DNA from: a virus
IMG/VR virus record: IMGVR_UViG_3300028706_000001
Coordinates: 1 to 39,376 of that record
Direction: 5' to 3' (one strand)
Length of the DNA: 39,376 nt
The notes beneath the pieces are model-generated. The model did no database searches. It saw only the letters and a list, made by a program, of their open reading frames with translations, and had not been told where the DNA came from. Below are positions 9,253-17,190 of this stretch, one piece after another; the stretch's first letter is position 1; the number at the start of each line of letters is the position of its first letter. A program made the translations under genes and the position numbers.

Positions 9253-9833
9253 TACATTAGCCTCATTGTGATCCGCTCGTTTGCTCCGGCTGTTCCAAAA
9301 GATTCAGTAACGAGCTTCTGGAAGTCCTGCTGGACCTCTTTTGCAATGAACTCAGGCTCTAGACCTAAGAATGGTCTGCGTGGCATAAAACCAGATGGAT
9401 TTCCAGCAGTGCGCCCTAAGTGGTGGTAGCCAGCTATATTAGCCTTCTTGGGATCATTCCAGCCAATCGTTACGCTAGAGGTTGAGCCAGCCTGATACGT
9501 CTTCCTTTTTGGGTCAATAAAGCGACCCATATTGCCACCGCCGTTAGAAGAGAATCCTGTACCCTCCGAAGTAGTCACGGTCAACTCATCCAGCATTCTA
9601 GACTGGTTTTTAGTCACCCTTCTGTTACCATATAGGTTAACGTTGGTTCTCTTTCTCCTGAGGTACTTAGGTGAGTACGCCTTAAAGGGACTACCTTTGT
9701 CATCCATCCCGCGGCGTGTCCTCTGGCGAATGTGAGGCACAGCCTTTCTAGCTAGGGTACTCATAACGTCCCCAAAGCCACCGACAACCCTGTTAAGGGC
9801 ATTAATTAAGTTATTTCCTATACGGTCGTTCAT
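9252..9833 (-). CDS. Head-tail joining / virion morphogenesis protein (HK97 gp10 or Mu gpG-like)
   Basis: 193 aa, basic. Contains the pattern typical of these proteins: an early helix with RKAVPHIRQRTRRG, then DDKGSPFKAYSPKY and a series of Lys/Arg-rich strands, ending with a helix around residues 155-180 after MPRRPFLGL. Overlaps the upstream gene by four bases (ATGA). Acts in connecting head and tail; exact family is not certain. Confidence 0.65.
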   Translation of the reverse strand: MNDRIGNNLINALNRVVGGFGDVMSTLARKAVPHIRQRTRRGMDDKGSPFKAYSPKYLRRKRTNVNLYGNRRVTKNQSRMLDELTVTTSEGTGFSSNGGGNMGRFIDPKRKTYQAGSTSSVTIGWNDPKKANIAGYHHLGRTAGNPSGFMPRRPFLGLEPEFIAKEVQQDFQKLVTESFGTAGANERITMRLM

Positions 9834-10306
9834 CCTACAAACGGTAAATCGTTGAACTTGGAGAGATCAGCAGAAGCCGTGGCTTCAATAGCATCAATAA
9901 AGTCTTCGTCCTGCTGAATGTAGATAATAAAGCCATTCAGGGTCTGGTCGAAGTCCATCTTGACCTCATCCCGCTTGATAGCGAAAAGGTCGCTGGTTCC
10001 AAACCGCTCCTGACCGTAGTAGTGCCACAGGAATGACAACCCAAGCATACGCTGGATCACCCCTGCAACATTTGAAATAGTTGTTGCCGCGTCCATAAAC
10101 TCGTTAGGACCATCAGCCTTTACAATCAAGGCAGGGACTGCGCCCAGTAGCCTTGTCTCAATGTAGTCTTTAGCCTGAGCCACGTACTCTGATGTCGGGG
10201 CATCCGTGTCGTACTCGCCAAAGTCAGGGTCACGTAGGTCTACAGGAGCAAGACCCTTCAGAGTCGTTGCAGATAACGCTAGGCTGTCCCAGTCTCCAAT
10301 AGCCAT
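9830..10306 (-). CDS. Putative head completion / adaptor protein
   Basis: 158 aa, acidic, mostly helical (MAIGDWDSLALS start). Located two genes after the capsid gene and before the morphogenesis protein, where gp6/gp15-like adaptors are encoded. ATGA-type overlap with the downstream gene. No motif is decisive. Confidence 0.5.
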   Translation of the reverse strand: MAIGDWDSLALSATTLKGLAPVDLRDPDFGEYDTDAPTSEYVAQAKDYIETRLLGAVPALIVKADGPNEFMDAATTISNVAGVIQRMLGLSFLWHYYGQERFGTSDLFAIKRDEVKMDFDQTLNGFIIYIQQDEDFIDAIEATASADLSKFNDLPFVG

Positions 10307-10656
10307 TATAGTTCACCCATTAGTTTTGTAGCATCCTCAAAGGACAGCCCCTTCGGGTTGACCTTGTTTCCGTCAGGGTCAATGATGTAGCACCACCTTC
10401 CCTTACGCTGAATGGTATAGCCAGAGGACGCTTTTTCCACGCCCTCCGGCATAACCAATTCTGTCGCATCGTAACCTACTAAGAGATCCTTGTAGAAAGA
10501 GTAGGCGATGTCGCAAGACTCTCGCTCTCTACGATCCGTTACCGGTATCGCACTTACCACACGGGCTGAGTTACCCCGCGAGATGAATAGATCTCGCAGA
10601 GTAAGCTCTTCGCCGTTAGGGGTCCCCTTGCATAGTATTACAATGTGACGCTTCAT
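10306..10656 (-). CDS. Small protein after the capsid gene, unknown function
   Basis: 116 aa, MKRHIVILCKGTPNGEEL start. Mixed alpha/beta with basic N-terminal half; C-terminal half has RKGRWCYIIDPDGN. Shares a base with the stop of the capsid gene. Possibly a head decoration or connector protein by position only. Confidence 0.6.
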   Translation of the reverse strand: MKRHIVILCKGTPNGEELTLRDLFISRGNSARVVSAIPVTDRRERESCDIAYSFYKDLLVGYDATELVMPEGVEKASSGYTIQRKGRWCYIIDPDGNKVNPKGLSFEDATKLMGEL

Positions 10657-11636
10657 TAGGTTGTCTGAATTACAACCCCACCTTTGTCCTTGTCATCAGC
10701 AACAACAGAGTCCCAGTTAGTACCTGTACCAATGGTTCCTGCTGTTGGGTTAGCACCACCGTTGGCAGTGTCCCACTTGAAGCCTTTGACTTCGACGTTG
10801 TAGGCGTGTTCTCCCTGAACGCGCATAACAAGGTTGTCCAAGCCTGTAATCAGGTCAGAAACCATTCGGCGGTTCTCAGACTCCTGTACAACAATGGCAT
10901 TGTCGGTAAGACCCAAGGTGTAGTAGTTGTCTGTGGTTGCATCAAGAACTAGCGAAGAAGAGTCAGTAACTACGACTGGCAATCCAAGCGTTCCTGCGTT
11001 ACCTTCGTAGATAGCGAAGTCAGCAACATTACCAGAAGCAACGCTAACCTGTGCGGCAACGAGATCGTGGTATGCTTTAGAGTGCATCACCCAAGCCTTG
11101 ATACGACCAAAGGCATCACCCATCTTGGCACGACCTGCAATCAGGGCGGCGTGAGATAGGTTACCAGTACCAGAGTAGTCATAGATCAAGTCCTGACTTC
11201 CAGTGGTCTGACTAAGGGCGGCAACACCAGCGGTAAGACCCGTGTTGAGAGCATCCTTCAGGAACTCATCAGCAAACATAATAGCAAGGTTGCTAGTCAT
11301 CTGCTCAGAGCTAATCTGGGCTTTCTCAAACGCATCTAGCGTCTGTGCGTAAGGACCGAATCCTCGTGAACACTTCACGGAGATCACTTCGTCCTGAGTC
11401 AGTGCTGTGTCGGTAGCCGAACTAACAGAGGTTGTATCGCGTCGAGCAACACCACCAGTTAAGCGATCAAAGAACCGAGTCTTTGCGTAGTCTCCTTCCA
11501 GCATTTGCGTAACAAAGCGGATAGAGTTAGCAGATGCCGTGTTGAATGCATTAACATTCTGGTTGATCTGCTCAATAAAAATTGTGTCAAACAGGTCATC
11601 ATTGATGACGAAATTCGACGCTTTTCCAATAGCCAT
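10656..11636 (-). CDS. Major capsid protein
   Basis: 326 aa. Follows the scaffold gene by 20 bases. Composition and the central segment with KAWVMHSKAYHDLVAAQ resemble major capsid proteins of the HK97 fold, with early helices (NSIRFVTQMLEGDYAKTRFF) and a beta-rich C-terminus. The absence of a protease domain upstream and the presence of a separate scaffold fit this type. Confidence 0.75.
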   Translation of the reverse strand: MAIGKASNFVINDDLFDTIFIEQINQNVNAFNTASANSIRFVTQMLEGDYAKTRFFDRLTGGVARRDTTSVSSATDTALTQDEVISVKCSRGFGPYAQTLDAFEKAQISSEQMTSNLAIMFADEFLKDALNTGLTAGVAALSQTTGSQDLIYDYSGTGNLSHAALIAGRAKMGDAFGRIKAWVMHSKAYHDLVAAQVSVASGNVADFAIYEGNAGTLGLPVVVTDSSSLVLDATTDNYYTLGLTDNAIVVQESENRRMVSDLITGLDNLVMRVQGEHAYNVEVKGFKWDTANGGANPTAGTIGTGTNWDSVVADDKDKGGVVIQTT

Positions 11637-11656
11637 TATTTCTCTCCGAAATTAGA

Positions 11657-12394
11657 TTAAGATATGATACTCATCCAAGCATCAATACCGTTAGAAGCGA
11701 TCCAAGCGTTTCGCTCTTCAGGAGACATATTGCGTGGGTCGGTCTTTCCAACCTTTGCGTCTGCTACACCAGCCCCACCTGCACCGCCAGCATTCTTCGC
11801 TGGTCGCTTCAGATAAGGAGTCCAAGCAGGATCTTCTGATAGAGACGAGATATGCTCAGTCACATTGCGAAATGGTTTCGCGCTCGTCGGGTCTGAGGAT
11901 TGGATAAAATTGCCAGCAGGGTCTACTGCGGCAACGTAGCCGTATTCCTCGTTGTATTCAAACTGGTCACCCAGTGCAAGTTGCATTGGCGATGGCTTGC
12001 CGTTTGGCAATGGTCGCGTATACTGCTCATCAAAGAACTCAGCCGCGTGTGCGTTAACCTCGGAGTTCCGTAGGTTGCCACGTAAGCGATCATACTTCTC
12101 TGACAGAGGCTTGAGTCTGCCTGCTTCCCACTGCTCCTTCGCCGCATCAATATCAGCACCTGCTGGTGTATGCGTCTCTAGAACACGGGCAATAACATCC
12201 TCACGCTCGTGAGCCTTGTCAATCTGGTTAGATACTGCTCTGTTGAGACGGTCTTCAAACGATGCCTTCATAACATATTCGCTTGACACCTTGTCTTTTG
12301 AGACGTATCCTGTTTCCAGTTCAGACTTTGAAAGAACAACTTTGTCCTCTGGTAGAGGCTCAAAACCATCGTCTGTCTTTACAACGATTTCCAT
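11657..12394 (-). CDS. Scaffolding protein
   Basis: 245 aa, acidic and Glu/Lys/Asp rich with long predicted helices (residues 25-100) and a Gly/Ala-rich, probably disordered segment near residues 195-215 (KNAGGAGGAGVADAK) before a short C-terminal helix. It precedes the capsid gene, as scaffolds do. Ribosome site AAAGGAG lies seven bases before the ATG. First gene after the promoter at 12504-12532. Confidence 0.75.
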   Translation of the reverse strand: MEIVVKTDDGFEPLPEDKVVLSKSELETGYVSKDKVSSEYVMKASFEDRLNRAVSNQIDKAHEREDVIARVLETHTPAGADIDAAKEQWEAGRLKPLSEKYDRLRGNLRNSEVNAHAAEFFDEQYTRPLPNGKPSPMQLALGDQFEYNEEYGYVAAVDPAGNFIQSSDPTSAKPFRNVTEHISSLSEDPAWTPYLKRPAKNAGGAGGAGVADAKVGKTDPRNMSPEERNAWIASNGIDAWMSIIS

Positions 12395-12497
12395 GTTTCT
12401 CCTTTGTTTTTATCGCCTAAGGGTAGGCGTTGAACACGGCATTTATCACTCTCTTAATCCTCTGCGCCGGTACAGAAACGCCCAGAGAGGTAGGCGA
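12395..12497 (-). promoter_or_regulatory. Leader of the scaffold-capsid transcript with hairpin
   Basis: About 100 untranslated bases separate the predicted start of transcription near 12497 from the scaffold ATG. The leader contains a perfect 6-bp hairpin CGCCTA-CCCT-TAGGCG (bases 12414-12429) just 5' of the ribosome site; a related CGCCTACC segment lies at its 5' end, so alternative pairing is possible. Capsid genes need high expression, and a stabilising or timing role is conceivable (inference). Confidence 0.45.
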
Positions 12498-12503
12498 TTT
12501 GGG

Positions 12504-12532
12504 AATATAGTGAATAAAATATGAATTGTCAA
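12504..12532 (-). promoter_or_regulatory. Promoter for the scaffold-capsid operon
   Basis: Minus strand TTGACA (12532-12527), 17-bp spacer, TATATT (12509-12504). The spacer carries TTCAT and TTCAC 11 bp apart, the second abutting the -10 box. Upstream there is an A-rich element (AATAAAAAAAGTGAAAAT) shared with the promoter at 16.7 kb. Confidence 0.85.
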
Positions 12533-12564
12533 GAGGCAAACCACATTTATTTTCACTTTTTTTA

Positions 12565-12774
12565 TTATTCTCCTTTATAGTTTAGCCCATCTTGTACGTG
12601 GAGTCTCGTATTCTTACCTGAAGGGTAGTCGCTCTTATGCCAACCAGACCCTTTTAGCGTGAATGCTGTACTTGAGAAGACTCTTTTAACAGGTCTTCCG
12701 TCGATTTCGGTCAAGCCGTATGAGTCAGCCTCTACGATCTCTTCCGTATCAGTAAATTTGTATTCGTATGTCAT
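12565..12774 (-). CDS. FmdB-like small protein that has lost its zinc-binding cysteines
   Basis: 69 aa. Start chosen at the ATGA overlap with the upstream stop (12774). N-terminal MTYEYKF and the segment PVKRVFSSTAFTLKGSGW followed by HKSDY match the FmdB zinc-ribbon family pattern (TYEY..C..C ... C..C ... VKR.ISS..F.LKGSG.Y..DY). All four expected Cys are absent: the first pair is replaced by FTDTEE and the second by TEIDGR. Probably a structural derivative no longer binding zinc. Function unknown; it sits between portal-linked and scaffold genes but is upstream of the scaffold promoter. Confidence 0.6.
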   Translation of the reverse strand: MTYEYKFTDTEEIVEADSYGLTEIDGRPVKRVFSSTAFTLKGSGWHKSDYPSGKNTRLHVQDGLNYKGE

Positions 12775-13019
12775 TCGCACTCGTTGCCTTTTTGTATGTT
12801 ATTTAGGCAATCTTTTATTTCTTGAGTAGCCAAGGCTAACTCTCTCCTCATTTTAATCTCCATAACAAGCGCATCTGCCTTGTTAAACCTAGAGTCCTCT
12901 ATAACCGTTAGTCTTGACTCAAGTTCTACTGTTTCAGACATAGTCCACCCTCCTAGTAGCATACTTAGTGTAGCGGTAACGCCTATGAGCCAAAAGAACG
13001 CCTCCTTATAGTGCGTCAT
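12771..13019 (-). CDS. Single-span membrane protein with coiled coil
   Basis: 82 aa. One hydrophobic segment near residues 8-25 (FFWLIGVTATLSMLLGGW) followed by a charged helix with heptad-like spacing (residues 30-75) ending in a Cys-containing tail. This resembles inner-membrane spanins or accessory lysis proteins in outline, but it lies in the head gene cluster, so the role is open. Overlaps the portal gene by 14 bases. Confidence 0.55.
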   Translation of the reverse strand: MTHYKEAFFWLIGVTATLSMLLGGWTMSETVELESRLTVIEDSRFNKADALVMEIKMRRELALATQEIKDCLNNIQKGNECE

Positions 13020-14568
13020 CTAGCACCTCCTCATCTTTATTTGTTTCTGGCTCTTCTTCGATTTCTGAAGGGGCATTGAATGAATTTAGAGCCGCAGGTA
13101 CTTCCTGCTTCTCTTTCTCTTTTAGCCCCTCTACAGCACCCTCGCGGGCAAACTGTAGTGCGCTATCAACTTCCAAGTGGTTTGCAACTGCCGCGAACGC
13201 ATCAGCCTGAGTCTTGATAAGACCCTGAAGATCCACAGGCTTGAAGTCACTGCTTCTCTTGACCCACGTAGCGTACCAGCCTGACGCATCCTCTGGTGAC
13301 TCCCATTGTGCCGCCAAGAAGTAGATGTCATTCTCAATGTCATCAATAGCACTAGCGAAGATACGCAAGAACGCTGTGCGACCTGCCGCCTCGTCGAACA
13401 GCACCTCTGTAGCACTCTTCTCAATGTTTGACCCGTTCATGCGCTGGTGATTAGCGATGTAGAACTGGCGAGTCTCCTCCGAGTACACCTTGTAAGCCGT
13501 GTGACCATTGGCTGAGTCTGGGCTAATGTACTTCCAGTCACCCTGCATAGCATTCACACCCTGCATAATGGTGTGCAGGGATCTGGTCCACTGACCGTCT
13601 TCGACGTTACCCGCTAGGCGTGGATGGTTGATCACGCGGAAGTTCCAACGTGCATCAGATAGCAGGTTGTACAGCATATTGTGATCCTGAGCCATCTGGT
13701 AGCCAATGTAGCGATCCAGAGGGAGCCTAGTGCGACCAAAAGGTAGTCTGCGCTTAGTCTGAGTTGCCTCAGTGAAGAACGGGAAGCGGAACTGCATATC
13801 TGCAACCATAACCACCTCACGCTTGCCAGTAGAGGAGTCCTCTTTGTCAACCTCGTGGTATAGCTCCCATCCGTCAACAGTCCACAGGCGGTAATACTTG
13901 GTCCACTTTCCCTTTGTCTTCAGGGTGGGTTGTTCCCACTTCATCTCGCTTTGCAGAAGCTCCACAAGCACGCCATCCTCTTCACGCCAGTTTAGGATAG
14001 AATCTGGGTCTACCCAGTATGCACGAATGGGATCATCCTCGCTGACACGATCAACACGATACCAGAACCAGTTATCAACGATCATGCGCTGACCTGCTGA
14101 GATCAGGAAGGACTCCATATTGATCCCTGTGCCATCGACATCACGCCGGAAGTGGTACATTGGATCACCAGCCACATCAGGATCGCCAAGGGGACCATCG
14201 TACTCGCGATACGCTGATCTCTCAACTGCAAAAACCCCGCCGATCTGAGAATCAACAAGGGCGGACATATGTGAGGGGAATCGTGTAATAGAGGCTCTTT
14301 CACCGAAGGCAACAGCCATCTCTCCATGCGCTCTACGCTTGAGGTAAGTGCCGTTCTTGTTACCACCTCCCATACTGTCGTAGACGCGGATGCCACCATC
14401 CTCACCGTCGATAGCAGAGACTACAGCCCTCTCATGAGCCATATTCTTAGCCTCTTGAAGCACCACCTCTAGAGCGTTTCCGCTGTACTGGTCGCGTGAG
14501 AACTTGCGTTTTCGTCGCAGTTCTTCGTAGTCAGGATGTCTATAGTCTACCCAGAGTTCTTCGCTCAT
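13006..14568 (-). CDS. Portal protein
   Basis: 520 aa. Located directly after the large terminase gene (2-base gap) and before the scaffold. Long mixed alpha/beta protein with Trp-rich crown region (IRAYWVDPDSILNW), a helical stem region near residues 290-420 and an acidic C-terminus (EEEPETNKDEEVLDDAL). Size and order match portals that thread DNA and dock terminase. Confidence 0.75.
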   Translation of the reverse strand: MSEELWVDYRHPDYEELRRKRKFSRDQYSGNALEVVLQEAKNMAHERAVVSAIDGEDGGIRVYDSMGGGNKNGTYLKRRAHGEMAVAFGERASITRFPSHMSALVDSQIGGVFAVERSAYREYDGPLGDPDVAGDPMYHFRRDVDGTGINMESFLISAGQRMIVDNWFWYRVDRVSEDDPIRAYWVDPDSILNWREEDGVLVELLQSEMKWEQPTLKTKGKWTKYYRLWTVDGWELYHEVDKEDSSTGKREVVMVADMQFRFPFFTEATQTKRRLPFGRTRLPLDRYIGYQMAQDHNMLYNLLSDARWNFRVINHPRLAGNVEDGQWTRSLHTIMQGVNAMQGDWKYISPDSANGHTAYKVYSEETRQFYIANHQRMNGSNIEKSATEVLFDEAAGRTAFLRIFASAIDDIENDIYFLAAQWESPEDASGWYATWVKRSSDFKPVDLQGLIKTQADAFAAVANHLEVDSALQFAREGAVEGLKEKEKQEVPAALNSFNAPSEIEEEPETNKDEEVLDDAL

Positions 14569-14570
14569 CT

Positions 14571-15986
14571 TTATATTGGGAATTGACCCCCTCCGATTGT
14601 TCTTTTAGGGGTGGCTTCATAAATTGCAAGTTCCAACGCATTACGCCTGTCGGGTGAGCGACCTAATAACCTACGCTCATCCTTCTTACTAGCGACACGA
14701 TTTCTTCCCTTCGCGTCTAAAGTATAGGTTGCAGACACAACCTCCTGTGTTAGTCTCTCATCTTTAGGCAGTGTGCCTCCGGCTTCGAGCCAGTCTCGTA
14801 GGTCGAAGCATAGCTGGGTACGCAAGTCTGCGTATACATCTGGATTGGATGATGCATGGGCTACGTTTACTGGTCGAACAACGACACCCAGATCCTTAGC
14901 CTCCTGCATGATGTTCAGAAAGTCCGTAGGGGACGCTCCCAAGCCAATAACGTCGATCTTCACGTAGATCTTGTCATCGGTGGGTCGCTTTAGTCGGCGA
15001 ATAACCTCTAGTACCTTTGCCGCGATCTGCTGACCATTCCAGTTAAAGCCTACAACAGGCTCTAGTGCCTTTACGCCACGCACAGCCCAGATAACAGTCT
15101 CATCCTCGCCGTACCTAGCAGGGTCAACGCCTATACGTAATGCACCCTCTGTAGGGGCATTCTCCCAGCGCATCTGAGCATCTGTGGCAAGGCTCAAGCC
15201 AATGACCGCATCATCACCCTGACTAGGGAAGTTGCCCTCCACACGCACCTGAAACATCGGAGATTTCTCTCCCCACTCCTCTTTCTTCTCCTGTACCCAC
15301 TTGGGTCCAGCTAGTCCCTTAATCTCTCGCTCACCCGTTACATTCGGGCTGTGCTGGCTGGAAATGTGTATGTTATGCCAGAATCTGCTCTTGCTGTGGA
15401 ACGAATCAAAGAAGGTTCCGATCATTCTGGTAGGGTTGGAGAACAGTACCATCTTAGCACCAGCCGCCATATTACCCTCCATAGCTTCAAATACGGCTTC
15501 ATCGACACCAGAGGCTTCATCAATGATGTAGAGTAGGTTCTCACCAGAGATACCAGCGGCACGTTCCGGCTGGTCGGTAGAGAAACCGAAGATCTCATTG
15601 CCATTAGGGAAGACAAGACCACTGCTGGGATCACGGTACATCTGCCCGCCCAAGGGTACGTTCAGGTTAGCCTTACGGTACATAGACGTTATTTCGCGCC
15701 ACAGGATCTTTACCACCTGATTGAAAGACGCTGATGTGATCGGTACACGGGCATCTCTCTTAGTGGTAGCCCACCACAGAGCCAATATAGCGGCGGAATG
15801 GCTTTTACTGACTTTATGACCAGAACGTATAGATATACGATCATGCTTCTGCACAGCCTCTAGGATCTCGCATTGCTTTGACCACGGAGTAACGCCTATG
15901 ACGTTTTCTGCATAGAAGATTGGATCAGCAAGCTGTTCGGCTATTGCTAGGACCTCATCATCTGATATTTCTAAAAGAGAAGAAAT
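14571..15986 (-). CDS. terL: Terminase large subunit
   Basis: Packaging ATPase/nuclease. Walker A region SGHKVSKS, Walker B LLYIIDEASG, coupling motif FSNPTRMIGT, then a RNase H-type nuclease domain beginning IGVDPARYGEDE. An ATG/GTG/TTG start is present only at GTG 15854, but terminase-like residues continue upstream in the same frame (DPIFYAENVIG, TPWSKQCEILEA) to a stop at about 16005. I therefore place the start at the ATT at 15986 (471 aa), which aligns with an ATG in the related origin sequence at 26.58 kb. Non-canonical initiation is inference; GTG 15854 would remove part of the ATPase domain. Confidence 0.8.
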   Translation of the reverse strand: MSSLLEISDDEVLAIAEQLADPIFYAENVIGVTPWSKQCEILEAVQKHDRISIRSGHKVSKSHSAAILALWWATTKRDARVPITSASFNQVVKILWREITSMYRKANLNVPLGGQMYRDPSSGLVFPNGNEIFGFSTDQPERAAGISGENLLYIIDEASGVDEAVFEAMEGNMAAGAKMVLFSNPTRMIGTFFDSFHSKSRFWHNIHISSQHSPNVTGEREIKGLAGPKWVQEKKEEWGEKSPMFQVRVEGNFPSQGDDAVIGLSLATDAQMRWENAPTEGALRIGVDPARYGEDETVIWAVRGVKALEPVVGFNWNGQQIAAKVLEVIRRLKRPTDDKIYVKIDVIGLGASPTDFLNIMQEAKDLGVVVRPVNVAHASSNPDVYADLRTQLCFDLRDWLEAGGTLPKDERLTQEVVSATYTLDAKGRNRVASKKDERRLLGRSPDRRNALELAIYEATPKRTIGGGQFPI

Positions 15987-16090
15987 AGATATTATTAACT
16001 TTGTTTATAAATTTGTTTATTATCTAGACACGGTTGTCGTGGGGGGCTAGACATGACTGTCGGTACTCCCTAGACACGGTTGTCTACCCC
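15979..16090 (-). other. Second origin-like element between the terminase genes: three iterons plus AT-rich tract
   Basis: Palindromes GACA-N4-TGTC are centred at 16032.5, 16055.5 and 16078.5, exactly 23 bp apart, each flanked by CTA and G/C runs. On the minus strand they are followed by an AT-rich tract (16024-15982) beginning TGTCTAGATAATAA. The same arrangement occurs on the plus strand inside the initiator gene at 26478-26582. The first iteron overlaps the stop codon of the terminase small subunit. It could be a second origin, or a packaging site bound by the same protein. Confidence 0.7.
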
Positions 16091-16659
16091 CCTTCGCCAG
16101 AACTAACCTTCAAAGCCCTACTCATAAGTGCCGCTAATCCGCCTACTTCCTCTTCCGTCTTGGTGGTGTATGCGCCCTGCGCTCTGAGAATCCTATCCTG
16201 TGCCTGATCCACATCACGAAACTCAATAATCTGATTACCATTGCGGTCTGTACTGATCTTCTTAATCTGATGACCTAAGCCCATCTCCTTCAGCTTCTTG
16301 ACGTTGATACGAGCGTGACCTTCCTCGAAGACCTCCTGCTCACAATGAGGGCAGACTAATGGATCCACCTCTAGAGCTTCACTAACATCGAAGCGACCTG
16401 CGGCGGTTTGCCTAGCTAAAGCCTCTTCTTTAGACATAACCATCTTGTTCATCCGCTCGCGGATAACGTGGTCTACACTTTCGTTGTATCGGATCTTATG
16501 AGCCGCCACATAAATAGCATTCTGGCTCGGTCCGCAGTAGTATCCTGCCTGTTTGTAGGCATCAGTATGAGTCAGACCATTCTCAACTATACCATCAACG
16601 AATGCTCGTTGCTTTGGTTTTAGTTCAGCATAAGTCCTTAATCCACGCTTTTTGGGCAT
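16084..16659 (-). CDS. terS: Terminase small subunit
   Basis: 191 aa from MPKKRGLRTYAEL. N-terminal helix-turn-helix of the Terminase_2 type (LKPKQRAFVDGIVENGLTHT followed by DAYKQAGY), a small CPHC-type cysteine pair near residue 115, and a helical C-terminus. Recognises DNA for packaging and feeds it to TerL. The upstream ATG-like start at 16692 would lie before the predicted transcription start (~16684), so 16659 is chosen; AAAGTGG precedes it. Confidence 0.8.
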   Translation of the reverse strand: MPKKRGLRTYAELKPKQRAFVDGIVENGLTHTDAYKQAGYYCGPSQNAIYVAAHKIRYNESVDHVIRERMNKMVMSKEEALARQTAAGRFDVSEALEVDPLVCPHCEQEVFEEGHARINVKKLKEMGLGHQIKKISTDRNGNQIIEFRDVDQAQDRILRAQGAYTTKTEEEVGGLAALMSRALKVSSGEGG

Positions 16660-16690
16660 ATCCACTTTGAAGATTGAATGAAGATGGCGC

Positions 16691-16719
16691 AATATAGTGA
16701 ATTAAAACTATCTTGTCAA
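16691..16719 (-). promoter_or_regulatory. Late promoter for the terminase-portal operon
   Basis: Minus strand TTGACA (16719-16714), 17-bp spacer, TATATT (16696-16691), preceded by ACTTACCCC and an A-rich block. TTCAC abuts the -10 box exactly as at 12.5 kb. The predicted start of transcription is ~25 bases before the terminase ATG. Confidence 0.85.
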
Positions 16720-16834
16720 GGGGTAAGTCAAAATAAATGTCACTTTTTTTATTTTTCTATCAACAAGCAGGAACTATACAACCCGCAGTGCTTATATTCC
16801 ACTGTTCTCATAATCAAAACAACAGGATTTACAA

Positions 16835-17173
16835 ATGGCTATTAACTCAGTAACAGTAAGCGGAAGACTAGGATCAGATGTTGAACTTCGTACCACAGGC
16901 GGTGGCGAATCAGTAGCAAGCCTTAGAATTGCCGTATCAGCAGGTAAGGACTCTACAGTCTGGCTTGAAACTACTGTTTGGAGCAAGCTTGCAGAGGTCT
17001 GCGCCGCTCACCTAAAGAAAGGATCGTTCGTAGTTGCCTCTGGGCGATTAAAAGATGACTCCTACACTAATAAGGATGGAGTCAACATCATCCGTACCGG
17101 AATGACTGCCTATGCGGTTGAATTTGGTCCAAACAGGATGGCAAGCACAGAACAAGATGATCTCCCATTTTAA
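16835..17173 (+). CDS. ssb: Single-stranded DNA-binding protein
   Basis: 112 aa OB-fold SSB. N-terminus MAINSVTVSGRLGSDVEL, strand motifs VASLRIAVSAG and WLETTVWSKLAEVCA, then GSFVVASGRLKDDSY. The C-terminal tail ends DDLPF, the acidic tip used by SSBs to recruit replication and repair partners. Short linker compared with cellular SSBs. First gene of the rightward early block, divergent from terS. Confidence 0.95.
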   Translation: MAINSVTVSGRLGSDVELRTTGGGESVASLRIAVSAGKDSTVWLETTVWSKLAEVCAAHLKKGSFVVASGRLKDDSYTNKDGVNIIRTGMTAYAVEFGPNRMASTEQDDLPF

Positions 17174-17190
17174 TCTAAACTAACAGTCTT

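Noticed and set aside
14571-15854. Degenerate Walker A in the terminase as a sign of inactivity
   Set aside because: GHKVSKS-type P-loops are, to my knowledge, a normal variant in related phage terminases, and Walker B and nuclease motifs are intact.
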